Positions 51,461 to 61,059 of a stretch of 64,000 nt of DNA are shown here, piece by piece; the first letter of the stretch is position 1; each line of letters begins with the position of its first letter. The translations under genes were made by a program, and so were the position numbers. Location of the stretch: positions 70,431-134,430 of the forward strand of contig NZ_AWTC01000009.1 in assembly GCF_000497245.1 (NCBI RefSeq). The letters run 5' to 3'. Below the pieces are notes generated by a model that made no database searches, was not told the origin of the DNA, and saw only the letters and a list, made by a program, of their open reading frames with translations. The stretch comes from Sporolactobacillus laevolacticus DSM 442 (GTDB taxonomy: Bacteria; Bacillota; Bacilli; Bacillales; Sporolactobacillaceae).

Positions 51461-52249
51461 ATGAACGAAACAATCGATCAAGACTATGAACAATTTAAAC
51501 GACTGTTCTTTCAGCTTACCGGCATTAATTTGTCTTTATATAAAGAGGAACAAATGAAACGCCGCCTGAATTCGCTCAGATTGAGGAAAGAGATCCCTTC
51601 ATTTGTAGATTATTTTCACCAGCTGAAAGATAATAAACATTTGCTAGACGAGTTTTTAAGCAGAATGACGATTAACGTGACTGAATTTTTTCGAAATCGA
51701 TCAAGATGGGATATCCTAGGGGGAAAAATTCAAGAATTAGCATCGTCCGGAAAACGGTTGAATGTTTGGAGTGCAGCGTGTTCAACGGGAGAAGAACCTT
51801 ACTCCTTGGCTTTGCTGCTCAGCAAGTACATGCCGCAATTGAATTTTTCGATTGTCGCAACTGACATCGATCGAAGAGTTCTGGATCAAGCAAGAACGGG
51901 TGCTTACTTAGAAAAAGCGATTGAACCGCTGAATCCGGATGAACGGCAGCAGTTTACGCAAAAAGGCATGCTTTATTATGTAAATCCGCGACTGAAGCAA
52001 ACGATTCAGTTTCTTCAGCATGATCTCCTACGTGATCCAAGTCCAGGAACTTTCGACTTGATTGTTTGCCGTAATGTGTTAATCTACTTTACCGAAGATG
52101 GAAAAAAGAAAATCTATCACAAATTTAGTGATGCATTACAGCCAAATGGGATTCTGTTTGTTGGGAGTACGGAGCAGATCTTTAACGCATCCACTTATCA
52201 TTTGCGATCGACTGAAACTTTTTTTTATGAAAAGACAAATAATGAGTGA
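51461..52249 (+). CDS. cheR: Chemotaxis protein methyltransferase CheR
   Basis: CheR methylates glutamates of chemoreceptors with S-adenosylmethionine. The 262-residue protein has the N-terminal CheR_N helical domain (about 8-60), then the catalytic domain with MTINVTEFFRN, the SAM loop SAACSTGEEPYSLA near residue 106, ATDID and VCRNVLIYF near 205. Its presence implies a motile, chemotactic cell. In B. subtilis aroF, aroB, aroH and trpE follow; here the trp leader comes next. Confidence 0.94.
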   Translation: MNETIDQDYEQFKRLFFQLTGINLSLYKEEQMKRRLNSLRLRKEIPSFVDYFHQLKDNKHLLDEFLSRMTINVTEFFRNRSRWDILGGKIQELASSGKRLNVWSAACSTGEEPYSLALLLSKYMPQLNFSIVATDIDRRVLDQARTGAYLEKAIEPLNPDERQQFTQKGMLYYVNPRLKQTIQFLQHDLLRDPSPGTFDLIVCRNVLIYFTEDGKKKIYHKFSDALQPNGILFVGSTEQIFNASTYHLRSTETFFYEKTNNE

Positions 52250-52300
52250 CACGCATAAGTGGTTCAGCTCATTTTATTTGTTGAAAGCAACCAACCGCAA

Positions 52301-52329
52301 TTGACAGAAGTTGCAGACTTGATTATGAT
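52301..52329 (+). promoter_or_regulatory. Sigma-A promoter of the trp operon
   Basis: TTGACA (52301-52306) and TATGAT (52324-52329) are separated by 17 bp. Transcription would begin near 52336, giving a leader of about 240 nt. Confidence 0.8.
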
Positions 52330-52362
52330 GAGAATACGCTATTAGTTTGTTAGCTAATGGCT

Positions 52363-52393
52363 GGTCGGATGGCACCGCAGGGTGCGATCGGCC
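52363..52393 (+). promoter_or_regulatory. 5' stem-loop of the trp leader
   Basis: GGTCG (52363-52367) pairs with CGGCC (52389-52393) and GCACC (52372-52376) with GGTGC (52381-52385), separated by an internal loop and closed by gcag. It lies 8 nt before the TRAP site, as does the 5' stem-loop that assists TRAP binding in B. subtilis. Confidence 0.65.
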
Positions 52394-52400
52394 AAAGTTA

Positions 52401-52441
52401 GAGATGAGAAAAGTGAATGAGCAGAGTTGAGAAGAGCTGAG
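52401..52441 (+). promoter_or_regulatory. TRAP-binding site of the trp leader
   Basis: GAG triplets occur at 52401, 52406, 52419, 52424, 52429, 52434 and 52439. Five-nucleotide spacing (GAGNN) is kept throughout the last five, with one 13-nt gap after the second. This is the pattern bound by the TRAP ring. B. subtilis has eleven GAG/UAG triplets; seven are clear here. Confidence 0.9.
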
Positions 52442-52468
52442 GGTTACCCACAATTATTGCCATTACAC

Positions 52469-52493
52469 CCACAGGACTTCACCTGTGGTTTTT
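52469..52493 (+). terminator. Attenuator terminator of the trp operon
   Basis: CCACAGG (52469-52475) pairs perfectly with CCTGTGG (52482-52488) with a 6-nt loop, followed by TTTTT. It lies between the TRAP site and trpD. The competing antiterminator could not be worked out with confidence. Confidence 0.85.
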
Positions 52494-52548
52494 GTGTATC
52501 TGGCCTTTTATAGAGATATATCCCCTCTTTTGACACTCACACCCGCTC

Positions 52549-52567
52549 ATTCCTCAAAATGAGGAGT
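52549..52567 (+). promoter_or_regulatory. Hairpin covering the trpD Shine-Dalgarno
   Basis: ATTCCTC (52549-52555) pairs with GAGGAGT (52561-52567), one G-U pair, loop aaaat. GAGGAG is the ribosome-binding site for the ATG at 52575. It recalls the Shine-Dalgarno-blocking hairpin of the B. subtilis trpE leader; control by TRAP is inference. Confidence 0.55.
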
Positions 52568-52574
52568 GGAGCCC

Positions 52575-53600
52575 ATGTTTCAAGAAAAGTTAAAAGATTT
52601 AGTAGCAGGAAAAAAATTGTCGGAACAAGAAGCCGCAGCGATGATGGATGAAATTATGGAAGGAAAGGCATCTTCAAGCCAGATCGCCGCTTTTCTATCC
52701 CTTTTAAGCATGAGGGGTGAAACAGTAGAAGAATTGGCGGGATCTGTACGCAGTATGCGCGCACATGCCAAACCGCTTCATTATGCCTTTCCTGTGCTTG
52801 ACATTGTCGGTACCGGTGGGGATGGAACCGCGACATTCAATATTTCAACAGCCTCAGCTATCCTTCTTTCCGCACTTGGCGTCAATGTAGCAAAGCATGG
52901 CAACCGCTCTGTGTCTTCTACTAGCGGGGCTGCTGACGTGCTGGAAGCTTTGGAAATTGATATTCAGTCGACTCCGGAACTTGCAGCTTCTTTGCTTGAC
53001 CGTACACATATGTGTTTCCTCTTTGCACCGCTTTACCATGCCTCAATGAAATACGCAATCGAGCCTCGAAAAGCTTTGGGATTCAGAACTATATTTAATA
53101 TGCTTGGCCCACTGACCAATCCGGCTGGAGCGCAGCGGCAGTTACTGGGCGTTTACAGCAAGCCGCTTGCTGAAATATATGCTCAGGCGATCGTCAAGCT
53201 CGGGACAGAGCGGACGCTTGTCGTTACCGGAGAAGACGGAATGGATGAACTGACAATCGCCGGACGCACGGACGCTTTTTTGATTGAAAATGGCAAGATA
53301 ACCACCTTCACCATTACCCCTGAGGAAGTCGGTCTAAACTCCGGCAGACTGGAAGATATTCAAGTCGAGAACCCAAAAGAAAGTGCCGAATTAATCGAGG
53401 CTGTTTTCTCTGGAAATACGAAAAATGCGACGGCGATAAATGCCGTACTTCTGAATGCCGGCGCTGGTCTGTTTGTTGCCGGAAGAACAAGCTCGATCGC
53501 TGAAGGTGTCCATGAAGCGAGAGAAGCGATTAATACAGGAGCGGGACTTGATCAGCTCAATCTGATGCGCCGCCAAACTAAGGAAGCTGCTCATGCCTGA
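52575..53600 (+). CDS. trpD: Anthranilate phosphoribosyltransferase
   Basis: TrpD couples anthranilate to PRPP, the second step of tryptophan synthesis. The 341-residue protein has the PRPP-binding DIVGTGGDGTATFN near residue 76, KHGNRSVSSTSGAADVLE near 103 and RKALGFRTIFNMLGPLTNP. The ATG at 52575 is 8 nt after AGGAG; a GTG at 52566 is inside that site. It is the first gene of the operon: trpE, first in B. subtilis, is absent between the leader and trpD. The last eight bases overlap trpC. Confidence 0.95.
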   Translation: MFQEKLKDLVAGKKLSEQEAAAMMDEIMEGKASSSQIAAFLSLLSMRGETVEELAGSVRSMRAHAKPLHYAFPVLDIVGTGGDGTATFNISTASAILLSALGVNVAKHGNRSVSSTSGAADVLEALEIDIQSTPELAASLLDRTHMCFLFAPLYHASMKYAIEPRKALGFRTIFNMLGPLTNPAGAQRQLLGVYSKPLAEIYAQAIVKLGTERTLVVTGEDGMDELTIAGRTDAFLIENGKITTFTITPEEVGLNSGRLEDIQVENPKESAELIEAVFSGNTKNATAINAVLLNAGAGLFVAGRTSSIAEGVHEAREAINTGAGLDQLNLMRRQTKEAAHA

Positions 53601-54387
53601 GTCCATACTTAATCGCATTCTGCAGACTAAATTGGAAGAGTTGGCGGTTTTTAAGATGCCGGAGATAACCAGAGAAAAAGGACACTATTCTCTGAAAAAA
53701 GCACTGGATAATTCGAATCATGAATTGGGGCTAATAGCTGAAATCAAGCAGGCTTCGCCATCGAAAGGTGTATTCGCCCGCAGCATCAATGCAACGAGTG
53801 TTGCGCAATCTTACGAAAGAGCCGGTGCTGACGCGATCAGCGTTTTGACCGATCGCACTTATTTTCACGGATCGATTGAAAACCTGATAAAAGCTACAAA
53901 CAACGTGCAACTGCCTGTACTCCGAAAAGACTTCATTATTGATGAACGGCAAATTGAAGAAGCCAATCGTTGCGGTGCTGATGCTATCCTGCTGATTGCC
54001 GCAGCACTTGATCCGCAGAAACTGCATGACCTGTACTTGGCGGCGAAAGCAAGAGGACTTGAATCGTTGGTCGAGGTGCATAGTACCGATGAAGCTGAGC
54101 GGGTTCTACGGGTATTCACTCCGGAAATAATGGGCATTAACAACCGGAACCTTAACACATTTGAAACGCGTCTGGCTGTCACGGAAGCTGTCGGTAAATC
54201 AATACCTGAGGAAGTGCTCATGGTTAGTGAATCCGGTGTTCATACGGCAGAAGATGTTCGTTTTCTTCGTAATCATCGGGCAAGAGCAGCACTTGTCGGC
54301 GAAGCATTGATTTGTTCGGATTCCCCAGAGCATAAAATTCGCGAATTGTTTGGTGAGGTTGTGAGAAACAATGCGTCCCTTGCTTAA
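53593..54387 (+). CDS. trpC: Indole-3-glycerol phosphate synthase
   Basis: TrpC closes the indole ring, converting CdRP to indole-3-glycerol phosphate. The 264-residue TIM barrel has the family signature LIAEIKQASPSKG near residue 46, LRKDFIIDE near 111, IGINNRNL-type INNRNLNTFE near 180 and VSESGVHTAEDV. It overlaps trpD at its 5' end and trpF at its 3' end, so translation of the cluster is coupled. Confidence 0.95.
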   Translation: MPESILNRILQTKLEELAVFKMPEITREKGHYSLKKALDNSNHELGLIAEIKQASPSKGVFARSINATSVAQSYERAGADAISVLTDRTYFHGSIENLIKATNNVQLPVLRKDFIIDERQIEEANRCGADAILLIAAALDPQKLHDLYLAAKARGLESLVEVHSTDEAERVLRVFTPEIMGINNRNLNTFETRLAVTEAVGKSIPEEVLMVSESGVHTAEDVRFLRNHRARAALVGEALICSDSPEHKIRELFGEVVRNNASLA

Positions 54388-55042
54388 ATTTTGCGGCAAT
54401 CATTCCTATGAGGATCTGAAATTAACGGCTTCAAGCAAAGCAGATTTTATTGGCTTCATTTTTACTGAAAAGAGCCGTCGGACAGTCTCAGCTGCACAAG
54501 CAGCAGGCTGGCTTGAACAGCTTGGAACAGTCCTCAAAAAGAAAATGGTCGGTGTATTTGCCAACGATTCACTTGAACAGGTTAAACTCGTGATCAAGAC
54601 AGTGCCGCTTGACATTGTGCAGCTTCACGGAAGCGAGACACCGCGACAAACCGCGGCAATAAAACAGTCGTTAGGCTTGCCTGTATGGAAGGCGCTCCAT
54701 CATGGAGCAGATACACTTCAACAGATGCGCCGGTATGATGGCTTAGCAGACGGTTTTGTCATTGACACTAAGGTAAACGGGCAGCTTGGCGGAACGGGTG
54801 TTTCCTTTGATTGGACAGCTGTTCCGGACTATATGCGCGAGGCTAAGCGCCAGCGCGTTCCCTGCCTGATCGCCGGTGGAGTGACGCCTGATAATATTGA
54901 TGCACTGCTCAACTATCAGCCCATGGGCATAGATCTTGCTTCAGGTATTGAACGGGCATTTCACAAAGACAGTGAACAAATTCGGAAAATTGAAGAAAAG
55001 GTGTGGATGAATCGTGATCAGACAACCTCAACTGGAGGATAA
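54371..55042 (+). CDS. trpF: Phosphoribosylanthranilate isomerase
   Basis: TrpF performs the Amadori rearrangement of phosphoribosylanthranilate to CdRP. The 223-residue TIM barrel has the N-terminal [10 protein letters not shown] (acid/base Cys as in the family), [17 protein letters not shown] near residue 82 and the C-terminal phosphate site [10 protein letters not shown] and GIDLASGIE. It overlaps trpC by 17 bases and trpB by 29 bases. Confidence 0.94.
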   Translation: MRPLLKFCGNHSYEDLKLTASSKADFIGFIFTEKSRRTVSAAQAAGWLEQLGTVLKKKMVGVFANDSLEQVKLVIKTVPLDIVQLHGSETPRQTAAIKQSLGLPVWKALHHGADTLQQMRRYDGLADGFVIDTKVNGQLGGTGVSFDWTAVPDYMREAKRQRVPCLIAGGVTPDNIDALLNYQPMGIDLASGIERAFHKDSEQIRKIEEKVWMNRDQTTSTGG

Positions 55043-56243
55043 ATTCAGGATAGATGAAAAATGCAGATACGGAAAATTTGGGGGAAGATATGTTCCGGAA
55101 ACATTGATGCATGCGCTCCTGGAACTTGAGCAGGGCTTTAAAGACGCGATCAATGATCCATCATTTTTGCATGAATATCACCAGATCCTTCATGATTATT
55201 CAGGCCGACCGACTCCGGTTACCCATTGCGAGCGGCTTAGCACGAAGATCGGAGGCGCGCAAATTTACTTGAAACGTGAAGACTTGAACCATACCGGCGC
55301 CCACAAGATCAACAATGCCGTTGGGCAGGCGCTGCTCGCTCGTAGGATGGGAAAAAAGCGGATCATTGCTGAGACTGGCGCCGGTCAGCACGGTGTAGCC
55401 TCGGCGACCGTAGCGGCATACTTTGGCATGCCATGCAAAGTGTTCATGGGAGCTGTTGACGTGGAGCGCCAGGCACTGAATGTTTTTCGAATGAAGCTGC
55501 TCGGTGCCGAAGTTGTTCCGGTGCACTCCGGTAATGGTACTTTAAAGGATGCAGTTAATGAAGTGCTTCGTTACTGGGCCGCAAATGTTGAAGATACTGC
55601 TTATATTGATGGTTCCGTGGTTGGACCGCACCCTTATCCAATGATTGTTCGTGATTTTCAGCGCATTATCGGCGATGAGGCAAGAGAACAAATGATACAG
55701 AAAGTCGGCAAGCTACCGGATGCCGCTTTTGCCTGTGTCGGAGGAGGCAGTAACGCAATGGGACTGTTCACTGCATTTCTCAAAGATCCTGTTCAGCTCT
55801 TTGGCGCTGAAGCCGGCGGAAAAGGGACGGATACAGATGAACATGCGGCTACATTAACAAAGGGTAGTGTCGGTATTGTACACGGTATGAAAACCTACCT
55901 ACTTCAAGATCAGAACGGTCAGATCATAGAACCGTATTCTATTTCAGCTGGGCTGGACTATCCGGGAATCGGACCGGAACATGCCTACCTTGCTGATTCA
56001 GGACGAGCAATTTATGAAGCAATTACCGACGATGAAGCTGTGGATGCACTCATTGAGTTATCCGAATTAGAAGGAATTTTACCTGCTTTGGAAAGCGCAC
56101 ACGGACTCGCTTTGGCAATGAAGAAGACTAAGACCATGAACCCGAATCAGACTGTACTCGTTTGCTTGTCGGGCCGTGGCGACAAAGATGTGCAGACCAT
56201 ACTTCACGTGATGGAAGATAGGAACGGAGGGATTGCACAATGA
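55014..56243 (+). CDS. trpB: Tryptophan synthase beta subunit
   Basis: TrpB condenses indole with L-serine on PLP to give tryptophan. The 409-residue protein has the PLP lysine in [14 protein letters not shown] near residue 96, GAGQHGVA, and the phosphate loop [10 protein letters not shown] near 243. The GTG start at 55014 overlaps trpF and lies after AAGGTG. It ends in an ATGA overlap with trpA, as expected for two subunits of one complex. Confidence 0.96.
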   Translation: MIRQPQLEDKFRIDEKCRYGKFGGRYVPETLMHALLELEQGFKDAINDPSFLHEYHQILHDYSGRPTPVTHCERLSTKIGGAQIYLKREDLNHTGAHKINNAVGQALLARRMGKKRIIAETGAGQHGVASATVAAYFGMPCKVFMGAVDVERQALNVFRMKLLGAEVVPVHSGNGTLKDAVNEVLRYWAANVEDTAYIDGSVVGPHPYPMIVRDFQRIIGDEAREQMIQKVGKLPDAAFACVGGGSNAMGLFTAFLKDPVQLFGAEAGGKGTDTDEHAATLTKGSVGIVHGMKTYLLQDQNGQIIEPYSISAGLDYPGIGPEHAYLADSGRAIYEAITDDEAVDALIELSELEGILPALESAHGLALAMKKTKTMNPNQTVLVCLSGRGDKDVQTILHVMEDRNGGIAQ

Positions 56244-57058
56244 CAGCCAGAATGAGCGAATACGTAAATAAGAAAAAAGATATGATGTTTATACCCTTTA
56301 TCACTGCAGGCGATCCGAACAAAGAGGCAACAATTGAACTAGCTCTGATGCTTGAGTCTGCCGGAGCAAACGCGCTTGAGCTTGGCATTCCGTATTCTGA
56401 TCCTCTCGCCGATGGTCCTGTGATCCAGAAAGCATCGAAAAGAGCGCTTGAACATGGCATGACTTTGCGCCAAGCGATGCGGCTTGTAAAAGAAATGCGT
56501 GACAATGGCCTGAAAATACCTGTTATTATATTTACTTATGCAAATCTTTTGCTGCAGTTAGGAACGGATACTTTTTTCCAAGAGGCAAAGGAGAACGAAA
56601 TCGACGGTTTGCTTGTTCCTGATCTCCCTTACGAAGAGAGCAGAGCGCTTGCCAAAACTTGTGATGAACAGGCGATTAGTTTGATTTCACTTGTTGCCCC
56701 GACGACATCAGACCGCAGGCTTCAAGCAATCTGTTCTGAGGCACAAGGCTTTGTATATTGTGTATCGTCACTCGGCGTAACAGGAGTAAGGAAAACGTTT
56801 CACCCAGACGTTTTTCCTTTTCTGGAGCGTGTCAGAAAGGTGTGCGATCTACCGATTGCAGTCGGGTTCGGTATCTCATCAAGAGAACAAGTCGTGGAAC
56901 TTGAACACCATGCCGACGGATTTATCGTTGGAAGTGCCATTGTTTCGCAAATCGGACAGAGAGCAGACCAACTGGCAGATCCCAAATCGCGCCATTCTGC
57001 CCTGAACGAAATCAAGCAAGTGCTTTGCAAATCGCTGCTTATTAAGTCGATCGTCTAA
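56240..57058 (+). CDS. trpA: Tryptophan synthase alpha subunit
   Basis: TrpA cleaves indole-3-glycerol phosphate and channels indole to TrpB. The 272-residue TIM barrel has the catalytic Glu in [15 protein letters not shown] near residue 48, the catalytic Asp in VPDLPYEES near 128 and the phosphate site [11 protein letters not shown]. It ends the trpDCFBA cluster. hisC, tyrA and aroE, which follow in B. subtilis, are missing; a terminator follows. Confidence 0.95.
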   Translation: MTARMSEYVNKKKDMMFIPFITAGDPNKEATIELALMLESAGANALELGIPYSDPLADGPVIQKASKRALEHGMTLRQAMRLVKEMRDNGLKIPVIIFTYANLLLQLGTDTFFQEAKENEIDGLLVPDLPYEESRALAKTCDEQAISLISLVAPTTSDRRLQAICSEAQGFVYCVSSLGVTGVRKTFHPDVFPFLERVRKVCDLPIAVGFGISSREQVVELEHHADGFIVGSAIVSQIGQRADQLADPKSRHSALNEIKQVLCKSLLIKSIV

Positions 57059-57114
57059 GTAAAAGAAGCGAAGAATGTGCTTAGTTACTTTAACATTTTA
57101 ATAGTGACAATCAG

Positions 57115-57148
57115 CCTTGCCTGTTATCACTGACGGCAAGGTTTTTTT
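57115..57148 (+). terminator. Terminator of the trp operon
   Basis: CCTTGCC (57115-57121) pairs perfectly with GGCAAGG (57135-57141) across a 13-nt loop, followed by seven T. Confidence 0.85.
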
Positions 57149-57249
57149 CGTGATTTAATCTCCAAAATCAGTAGTTTGTTGATACGGGCTTAACAAAGGG
57201 TTATCACGTTCGGTGATTCATCTCATTTTATCAATGACAGTTGTCGTTC

Positions 57250-57278
57250 TTGAAGTTATCAGCTAAGTTGATTATGAT
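57250..57278 (+). promoter_or_regulatory. Sigma-A promoter of ypiA
   Basis: TTGAAG (57250-57255) and TATGAT (57273-57278) are separated by 17 bp, 48 bp before the ypiA start. Confidence 0.65.
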
Positions 57279-57325
57279 GTCAAGAGAAGATGAATGTTCG
57301 GCTTATATTGGGAGGAATAGATGAC

Positions 57326-58582
57326 ATGCATGATTTAGAGACAGCAAACGCTTTACTTGAAAGTGGTCAGACCGATGAAGGAGTGAAAGTTCTTCAGGAC
57401 ATTCTGAAAAAGGGTGACGATCACGAACAGTTTGGCGTAGCATCCATCTATCAACAATTCGGTTTTCTTGATGAGGCAGAAAAGGTTTATGATGCATTGA
57501 TCAAACGCTTTCCTAATGAAAGTGAACTCATTCTGCAGTTATCCGAATTGCTGATTGATAAAAATGAGGAATCACGCGCAATAAACTATTTGCAGCGCAT
57601 CCATCCTTTGGATGAGAATTACCTGAGTGCTCAGGTAATGCTTGCGGATCTCTATCAAATGGAAGGTCTGAATGAAGTCGCTGAACATAAACTCATTGCC
57701 GCGCTTAAGCTTTCACCTCATCAACATGTGTTAATTCTCGCGCTTGGCGAGCTTTATCTGGCTACAGGCGAAGCAAGCAAGGCTGTTGACTGTTTGATGG
57801 AAGTTAAAGACGATCCAGAGCTTGTTGGTCAGAATATAAACCTGAAACTTGCAGAGGCTCTTAGCCTAAGCGGAAACTTTGAAGCGGCGCTTCAGGAATA
57901 CGAAAAAGGACTGAAGCAGGAAAAAACTCTTGACGCACTGTTTGGTTATGCGGTAACGGCGATGCGTGTTCACGATCACAAGAAAGCAATAAAAGCTCTG
58001 GAAACATTAAAAAACATGGATCCTGGGTATAGTACACTTTATCATGTGCTGGCAGAGGCTTATGAACATGAAGGCCAGTTTGATCAAGCACTGGAAACAG
58101 TGGAAGCCGGACTTGAACAAGATGAATATAATGAGCGATTGTATGAGAGTGCCGGAAGATTAGCTGCTAAAACGCATCAGAATAAAAAAGCAGTCGAATA
58201 TTTCAAAAAGTGCTTAGAACGAAATCCGGAAAACATGGCGGCTTTGACCCAACTTGTTGAATTATATGTACAGGATGAGGACTATGATACAGTTATCAGT
58301 CTTTTATCTACTTTAGAGATTGATGATCCAATGCTGCTCTGGTTCCTTGCCACAGCTTATAACCAAACCGATGAATTGACGAAAGCTGCAGAATTGTATG
58401 AAACTTGCCACCGACATTTTGCTTCTAATCCGGATTTTCTTCAGGAGTATGGTGAATTTCTAAGAGAGATTGGAAAAATGAAAGAGGGGCTCGTCTTGCT
58501 GGAGCAAGCGGCTAAGTTAAGTCCCGAAAATCAGGATCTTGCTGCATTTGTCGAACGAATCAGGCAGGATGAACACGAATGA
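57326..58582 (+). CDS. ypiA: TPR-repeat protein YpiA
   Basis: The 418-residue protein consists of about eleven tetratricopeptide-like helix pairs (for example DEAEKVYDALIKRFP, EVAEHKLIAALKLSP, AVEYFKKCLERNPENM), with no other domain and no signal peptide, so it is a cytosolic scaffold. It matches B. subtilis YpiA in length and position between the trp region and ypiB; its biochemical role is unknown. ATG 57326 lies about 8 nt after GGGAGGA; the frame is open to 57290. Confidence 0.88.
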   Translation: MHDLETANALLESGQTDEGVKVLQDILKKGDDHEQFGVASIYQQFGFLDEAEKVYDALIKRFPNESELILQLSELLIDKNEESRAINYLQRIHPLDENYLSAQVMLADLYQMEGLNEVAEHKLIAALKLSPHQHVLILALGELYLATGEASKAVDCLMEVKDDPELVGQNINLKLAEALSLSGNFEAALQEYEKGLKQEKTLDALFGYAVTAMRVHDHKKAIKALETLKNMDPGYSTLYHVLAEAYEHEGQFDQALETVEAGLEQDEYNERLYESAGRLAAKTHQNKKAVEYFKKCLERNPENMAALTQLVELYVQDEDYDTVISLLSTLEIDDPMLLWFLATAYNQTDELTKAAELYETCHRHFASNPDFLQEYGEFLREIGKMKEGLVLLEQAAKLSPENQDLAAFVERIRQDEHE

Positions 58583-58636
58583 ACGGCGAATAACATAACT
58601 ACCAAGATTTGATGGTTTTTGGGGAGGGATCGCAGG

Positions 58637-59185
58637 ATGGAACAGATGGTATCAAATGTGCAGAAGAAAACGTTTCTTCGTTGGATTTTGGATCGTCATC
58701 TGCTGACTAACCGTGAAATAATCTGGCTGCTTCATTATTTGATGAGCAATGACCAACTACTGGGCATAATTCATATAGTTGATGATGTAGCGCGTTGCAA
58801 TCGATTGATCACGATTGCAGCCCCCCGAAATGATGGGCTCGTTTTCCGTTATATAAAGGCTACTGTTGAAACAAATGATCCGGAAAAAGCGTTTCATGAT
58901 TTGCGGATGAATCAGCAGGAAGATGTTTATCTGGAACTAGACATTGAAGCAGTACGTCGATCACCTATATATTTCTCTGTTTTGGAGGAGAACCCGAACA
59001 GCGCCATTGATGTTCATGAAAAATACGGCCATATGGCGGAGCATGCAACGAATGAAGCGGAGCGAATTTTCATCACGGAACGCTTGAATCAGGCGATCAA
59101 TGAAGCACTTGATAATGGAGATGAAACATTATTTTATACGTTGACTAAGCAGTTGAATGAGGTAAAGAAGAATAATCTCAAATAA
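58637..59185 (+). CDS. ypiB: YpiB family protein (UPF0302)
   Basis: The 182-residue soluble protein matches B. subtilis YpiB in length, place and sequence character, with the N-terminal [23 protein letters not shown] and a C-terminal helical region [20 protein letters not shown] that resembles the IDEAL domain. Function is not established. The ATG at 58637 is 9 nt after GGGAGG. ypiF and qcrABC, which follow in B. subtilis, are absent; ypjB comes next. Confidence 0.87.
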   Translation: MEQMVSNVQKKTFLRWILDRHLLTNREIIWLLHYLMSNDQLLGIIHIVDDVARCNRLITIAAPRNDGLVFRYIKATVETNDPEKAFHDLRMNQQEDVYLELDIEAVRRSPIYFSVLEENPNSAIDVHEKYGHMAEHATNEAERIFITERLNQAINEALDNGDETLFYTLTKQLNEVKKNNLK

Positions 59186-59343
59186 CTAGCTCTGTCAATA
59201 CCAAATGTTATTAATTACAGTGTTGCATATATTTGTTCTCAAATCCCACGTTATAATCAAGTAATTTATGGCAAATAGCGGCCGGTCTACTCTTGTCCTT
59301 CTTTTCATATAGTTTCATCAAGGAGTAAAAGGGAGGACAAACG

Positions 59344-60123
59344 ATGAAAGCCAAGCTATTTGCCATTTTATTCTGCTTTATTCTTTTTTTAGTGTTCCCT
59401 GCACAAGGATATGCAGAAAATAACCGGAATGTCGTGAAAGATCAAGCTGAGAATCTGGTGAATCTGTCTGACCGGGTGTTCCAGTATACAGATGCGAATC
59501 AAGATACAGCAGCAGCCAGTCTTATTAATGAACTGGACAAACAATGGAATACTGCTGCACCGTACTATTCGGAGAGAGACAAGCACGTTGTGGATGCTGC
59601 GATGATAAAGCTAAAGCTATTGCTGAATTCCGATGGAGATCAAAGTGAGAAGGTTGATGCGGCGGTCTCACTTCGTCTGTGTTTTGACGCGTTGCAATCG
59701 GACGGTCAACCTCTATGGAAAAGTCTGCATTCAGAAGTGCTTTCTCCAGTGATTAAGATGAAAAATGCGCTGAAAGATAAAGATAACGATCGCTTTCAAA
59801 GTACATTAAATCATTTTCTGGATGAGTACGCAATGATCTATCCTGCAATGATGATTGACGGTCAGCCGGATGCGATCAATCTTGTGGATAAACGAATCAC
59901 CAGTTTCACGGATAAACGGCTGCTCGATGTGAAAGCAAGCTCGAGAATACGCCAGCTTAACTCGATTGAAACTGAACTAAATCAAGTGTTTGAACAAGCA
60001 TCGAATCAACAAGAAGATCTGATAACACTTGCGGCGATTATTGGAGGCCTCGTTCTATCAGTGCTTGCGTACGCTTCCTGGAGAAGATTTTTGGCTGAAC
60101 GTGTGCGCAGAAGAACACGGTAA
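59344..60123 (+). CDS. ypjB: Sporulation protein YpjB
   Basis: The 259-residue protein has a signal peptide (about 1-25, ending GYA), a helical extracytoplasmic domain and one C-terminal membrane segment (about 228-246) with a basic tail RRFLAERVRRRTR, the layout of B. subtilis YpjB, which is linked to sporulation with unknown function. The ATG follows GGGAGGACAAACG. It ends the B. subtilis-like synteny in this window. Confidence 0.82.
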   Translation: MKAKLFAILFCFILFLVFPAQGYAENNRNVVKDQAENLVNLSDRVFQYTDANQDTAAASLINELDKQWNTAAPYYSERDKHVVDAAMIKLKLLLNSDGDQSEKVDAAVSLRLCFDALQSDGQPLWKSLHSEVLSPVIKMKNALKDKDNDRFQSTLNHFLDEYAMIYPAMMIDGQPDAINLVDKRITSFTDKRLLDVKASSRIRQLNSIETELNQVFEQASNQQEDLITLAAIIGGLVLSVLAYASWRRFLAERVRRRTR

Positions 60124-60148
60124 AACAAAAAAATATTTTCTTGAAATT

Positions 60149-60177
60149 TTGACAAAAATACGAAGTTTGACTAAACT
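60149..60177 (+). promoter_or_regulatory. Candidate promoter of the YugP-like peptidase gene
   Basis: TTGACA (60149-60154) and TAAACT (60172-60177) are separated by 17 bp; the -35 is perfect, the -10 weaker. The start codon is about 140 bp downstream. Confidence 0.45.
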
Positions 60178-60315
60178 TGACTATATAGGAGACTGTTCGA
60201 GAATAGGTTAATGGCCAGACGAACACAATATGCCTTATTAGCATGGGCATATCATTCAGAGTCATTTTCTTTGAACTTGAACATTTTCAATATGAGCAGT
60301 CTTGGAGGAATGTGC

Positions 60316-60996
60316 ATGATCCAATACCTGATTTATTTGGCCGTGTTAATGCTGATCCCTCTTTGGGCGCAAATGCGAGTTCGTTCTACGTATTCACAGT
60401 ATTCAGAGGTCAGTAATTCAACCGGAATGAACGGTGCCCAGACAGCAAGGAAGATTCTGGATGCCAATGGTTTGTATGATGTTACCGTGAAGGAAGTGGC
60501 AGGGTCATTAACCGACCACTATGATCCACGGGACAAATCTGTGAATTTGTCAACTGATATTTATCACGGCGCCTCAATTGCCGGAACTGCTGTCGCGGCG
60601 CACGAAGTCGGTCACGCGATTCAGGATGCGAATGATTATACATTCATGCGTGTCAGGAGCGCTCTTGTTCCTGTTGCCAACCTTGGATCAAATCTTTCTT
60701 ACATTCTGATCATTGCAGGTATGTTGTTTGGTGCCTTGCAGCTTGCAACGCTTGGCGTGATTTTTTTCGCGGCAGCCGTACTGTTTCAATTGGTGACACT
60801 GCCTGTTGAATTTGACGCATCCGGTCGTGCTTTAAAACAAATTGTGTCACTTGGTATTGTTCAGGATGATGAACAAAAATTGGCCAGAAAAGTGCTCTCT
60901 GCAGCAGCCATGACCTATGTTGCTGCAGCTTTAGTATCGGTGATGGAACTTGTTCGTTTTATCCTGATGATTACAATGTCCAATCGTGAAGAATAA
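60316..60996 (+). CDS. YugP-type membrane zinc metallopeptidase
   Basis: The 226-residue protein has an N-terminal membrane segment, a metal motif HEVGH near residue 97 (AVAAHEVGHAIQDAN), and two or three further hydrophobic segments at 117-165 and near the C terminus. It resembles B. subtilis YugP and the Zn-peptidase family 2; substrate unknown. ATG 60316 is 7 nt after GGAGG; the open frame runs back to 60211 without a site. In B. subtilis yugP is elsewhere, so the neighbourhood differs here. Confidence 0.85.
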   Translation: MIQYLIYLAVLMLIPLWAQMRVRSTYSQYSEVSNSTGMNGAQTARKILDANGLYDVTVKEVAGSLTDHYDPRDKSVNLSTDIYHGASIAGTAVAAHEVGHAIQDANDYTFMRVRSALVPVANLGSNLSYILIIAGMLFGALQLATLGVIFFAAAVLFQLVTLPVEFDASGRALKQIVSLGIVQDDEQKLARKVLSAAAMTYVAAALVSVMELVRFILMITMSNREE

Positions 60997-61021
60997 GGTA
61001 AGCCCAAAAAGAAGAACGATC

Positions 61022-61058
61022 AAAAAACCGTTTTCCGTAATAGGGGAGCGGTTTTTTT
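61022..61058 (+). terminator. Terminator after the YugP-like gene
   Basis: CCGTTTTCC (61028-61036) pairs with GGGGAGCGG (61043-61051) with G-U pairs, extended by A6 against a T7 run. Confidence 0.8.
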
Positions 61059-61059
61059 C

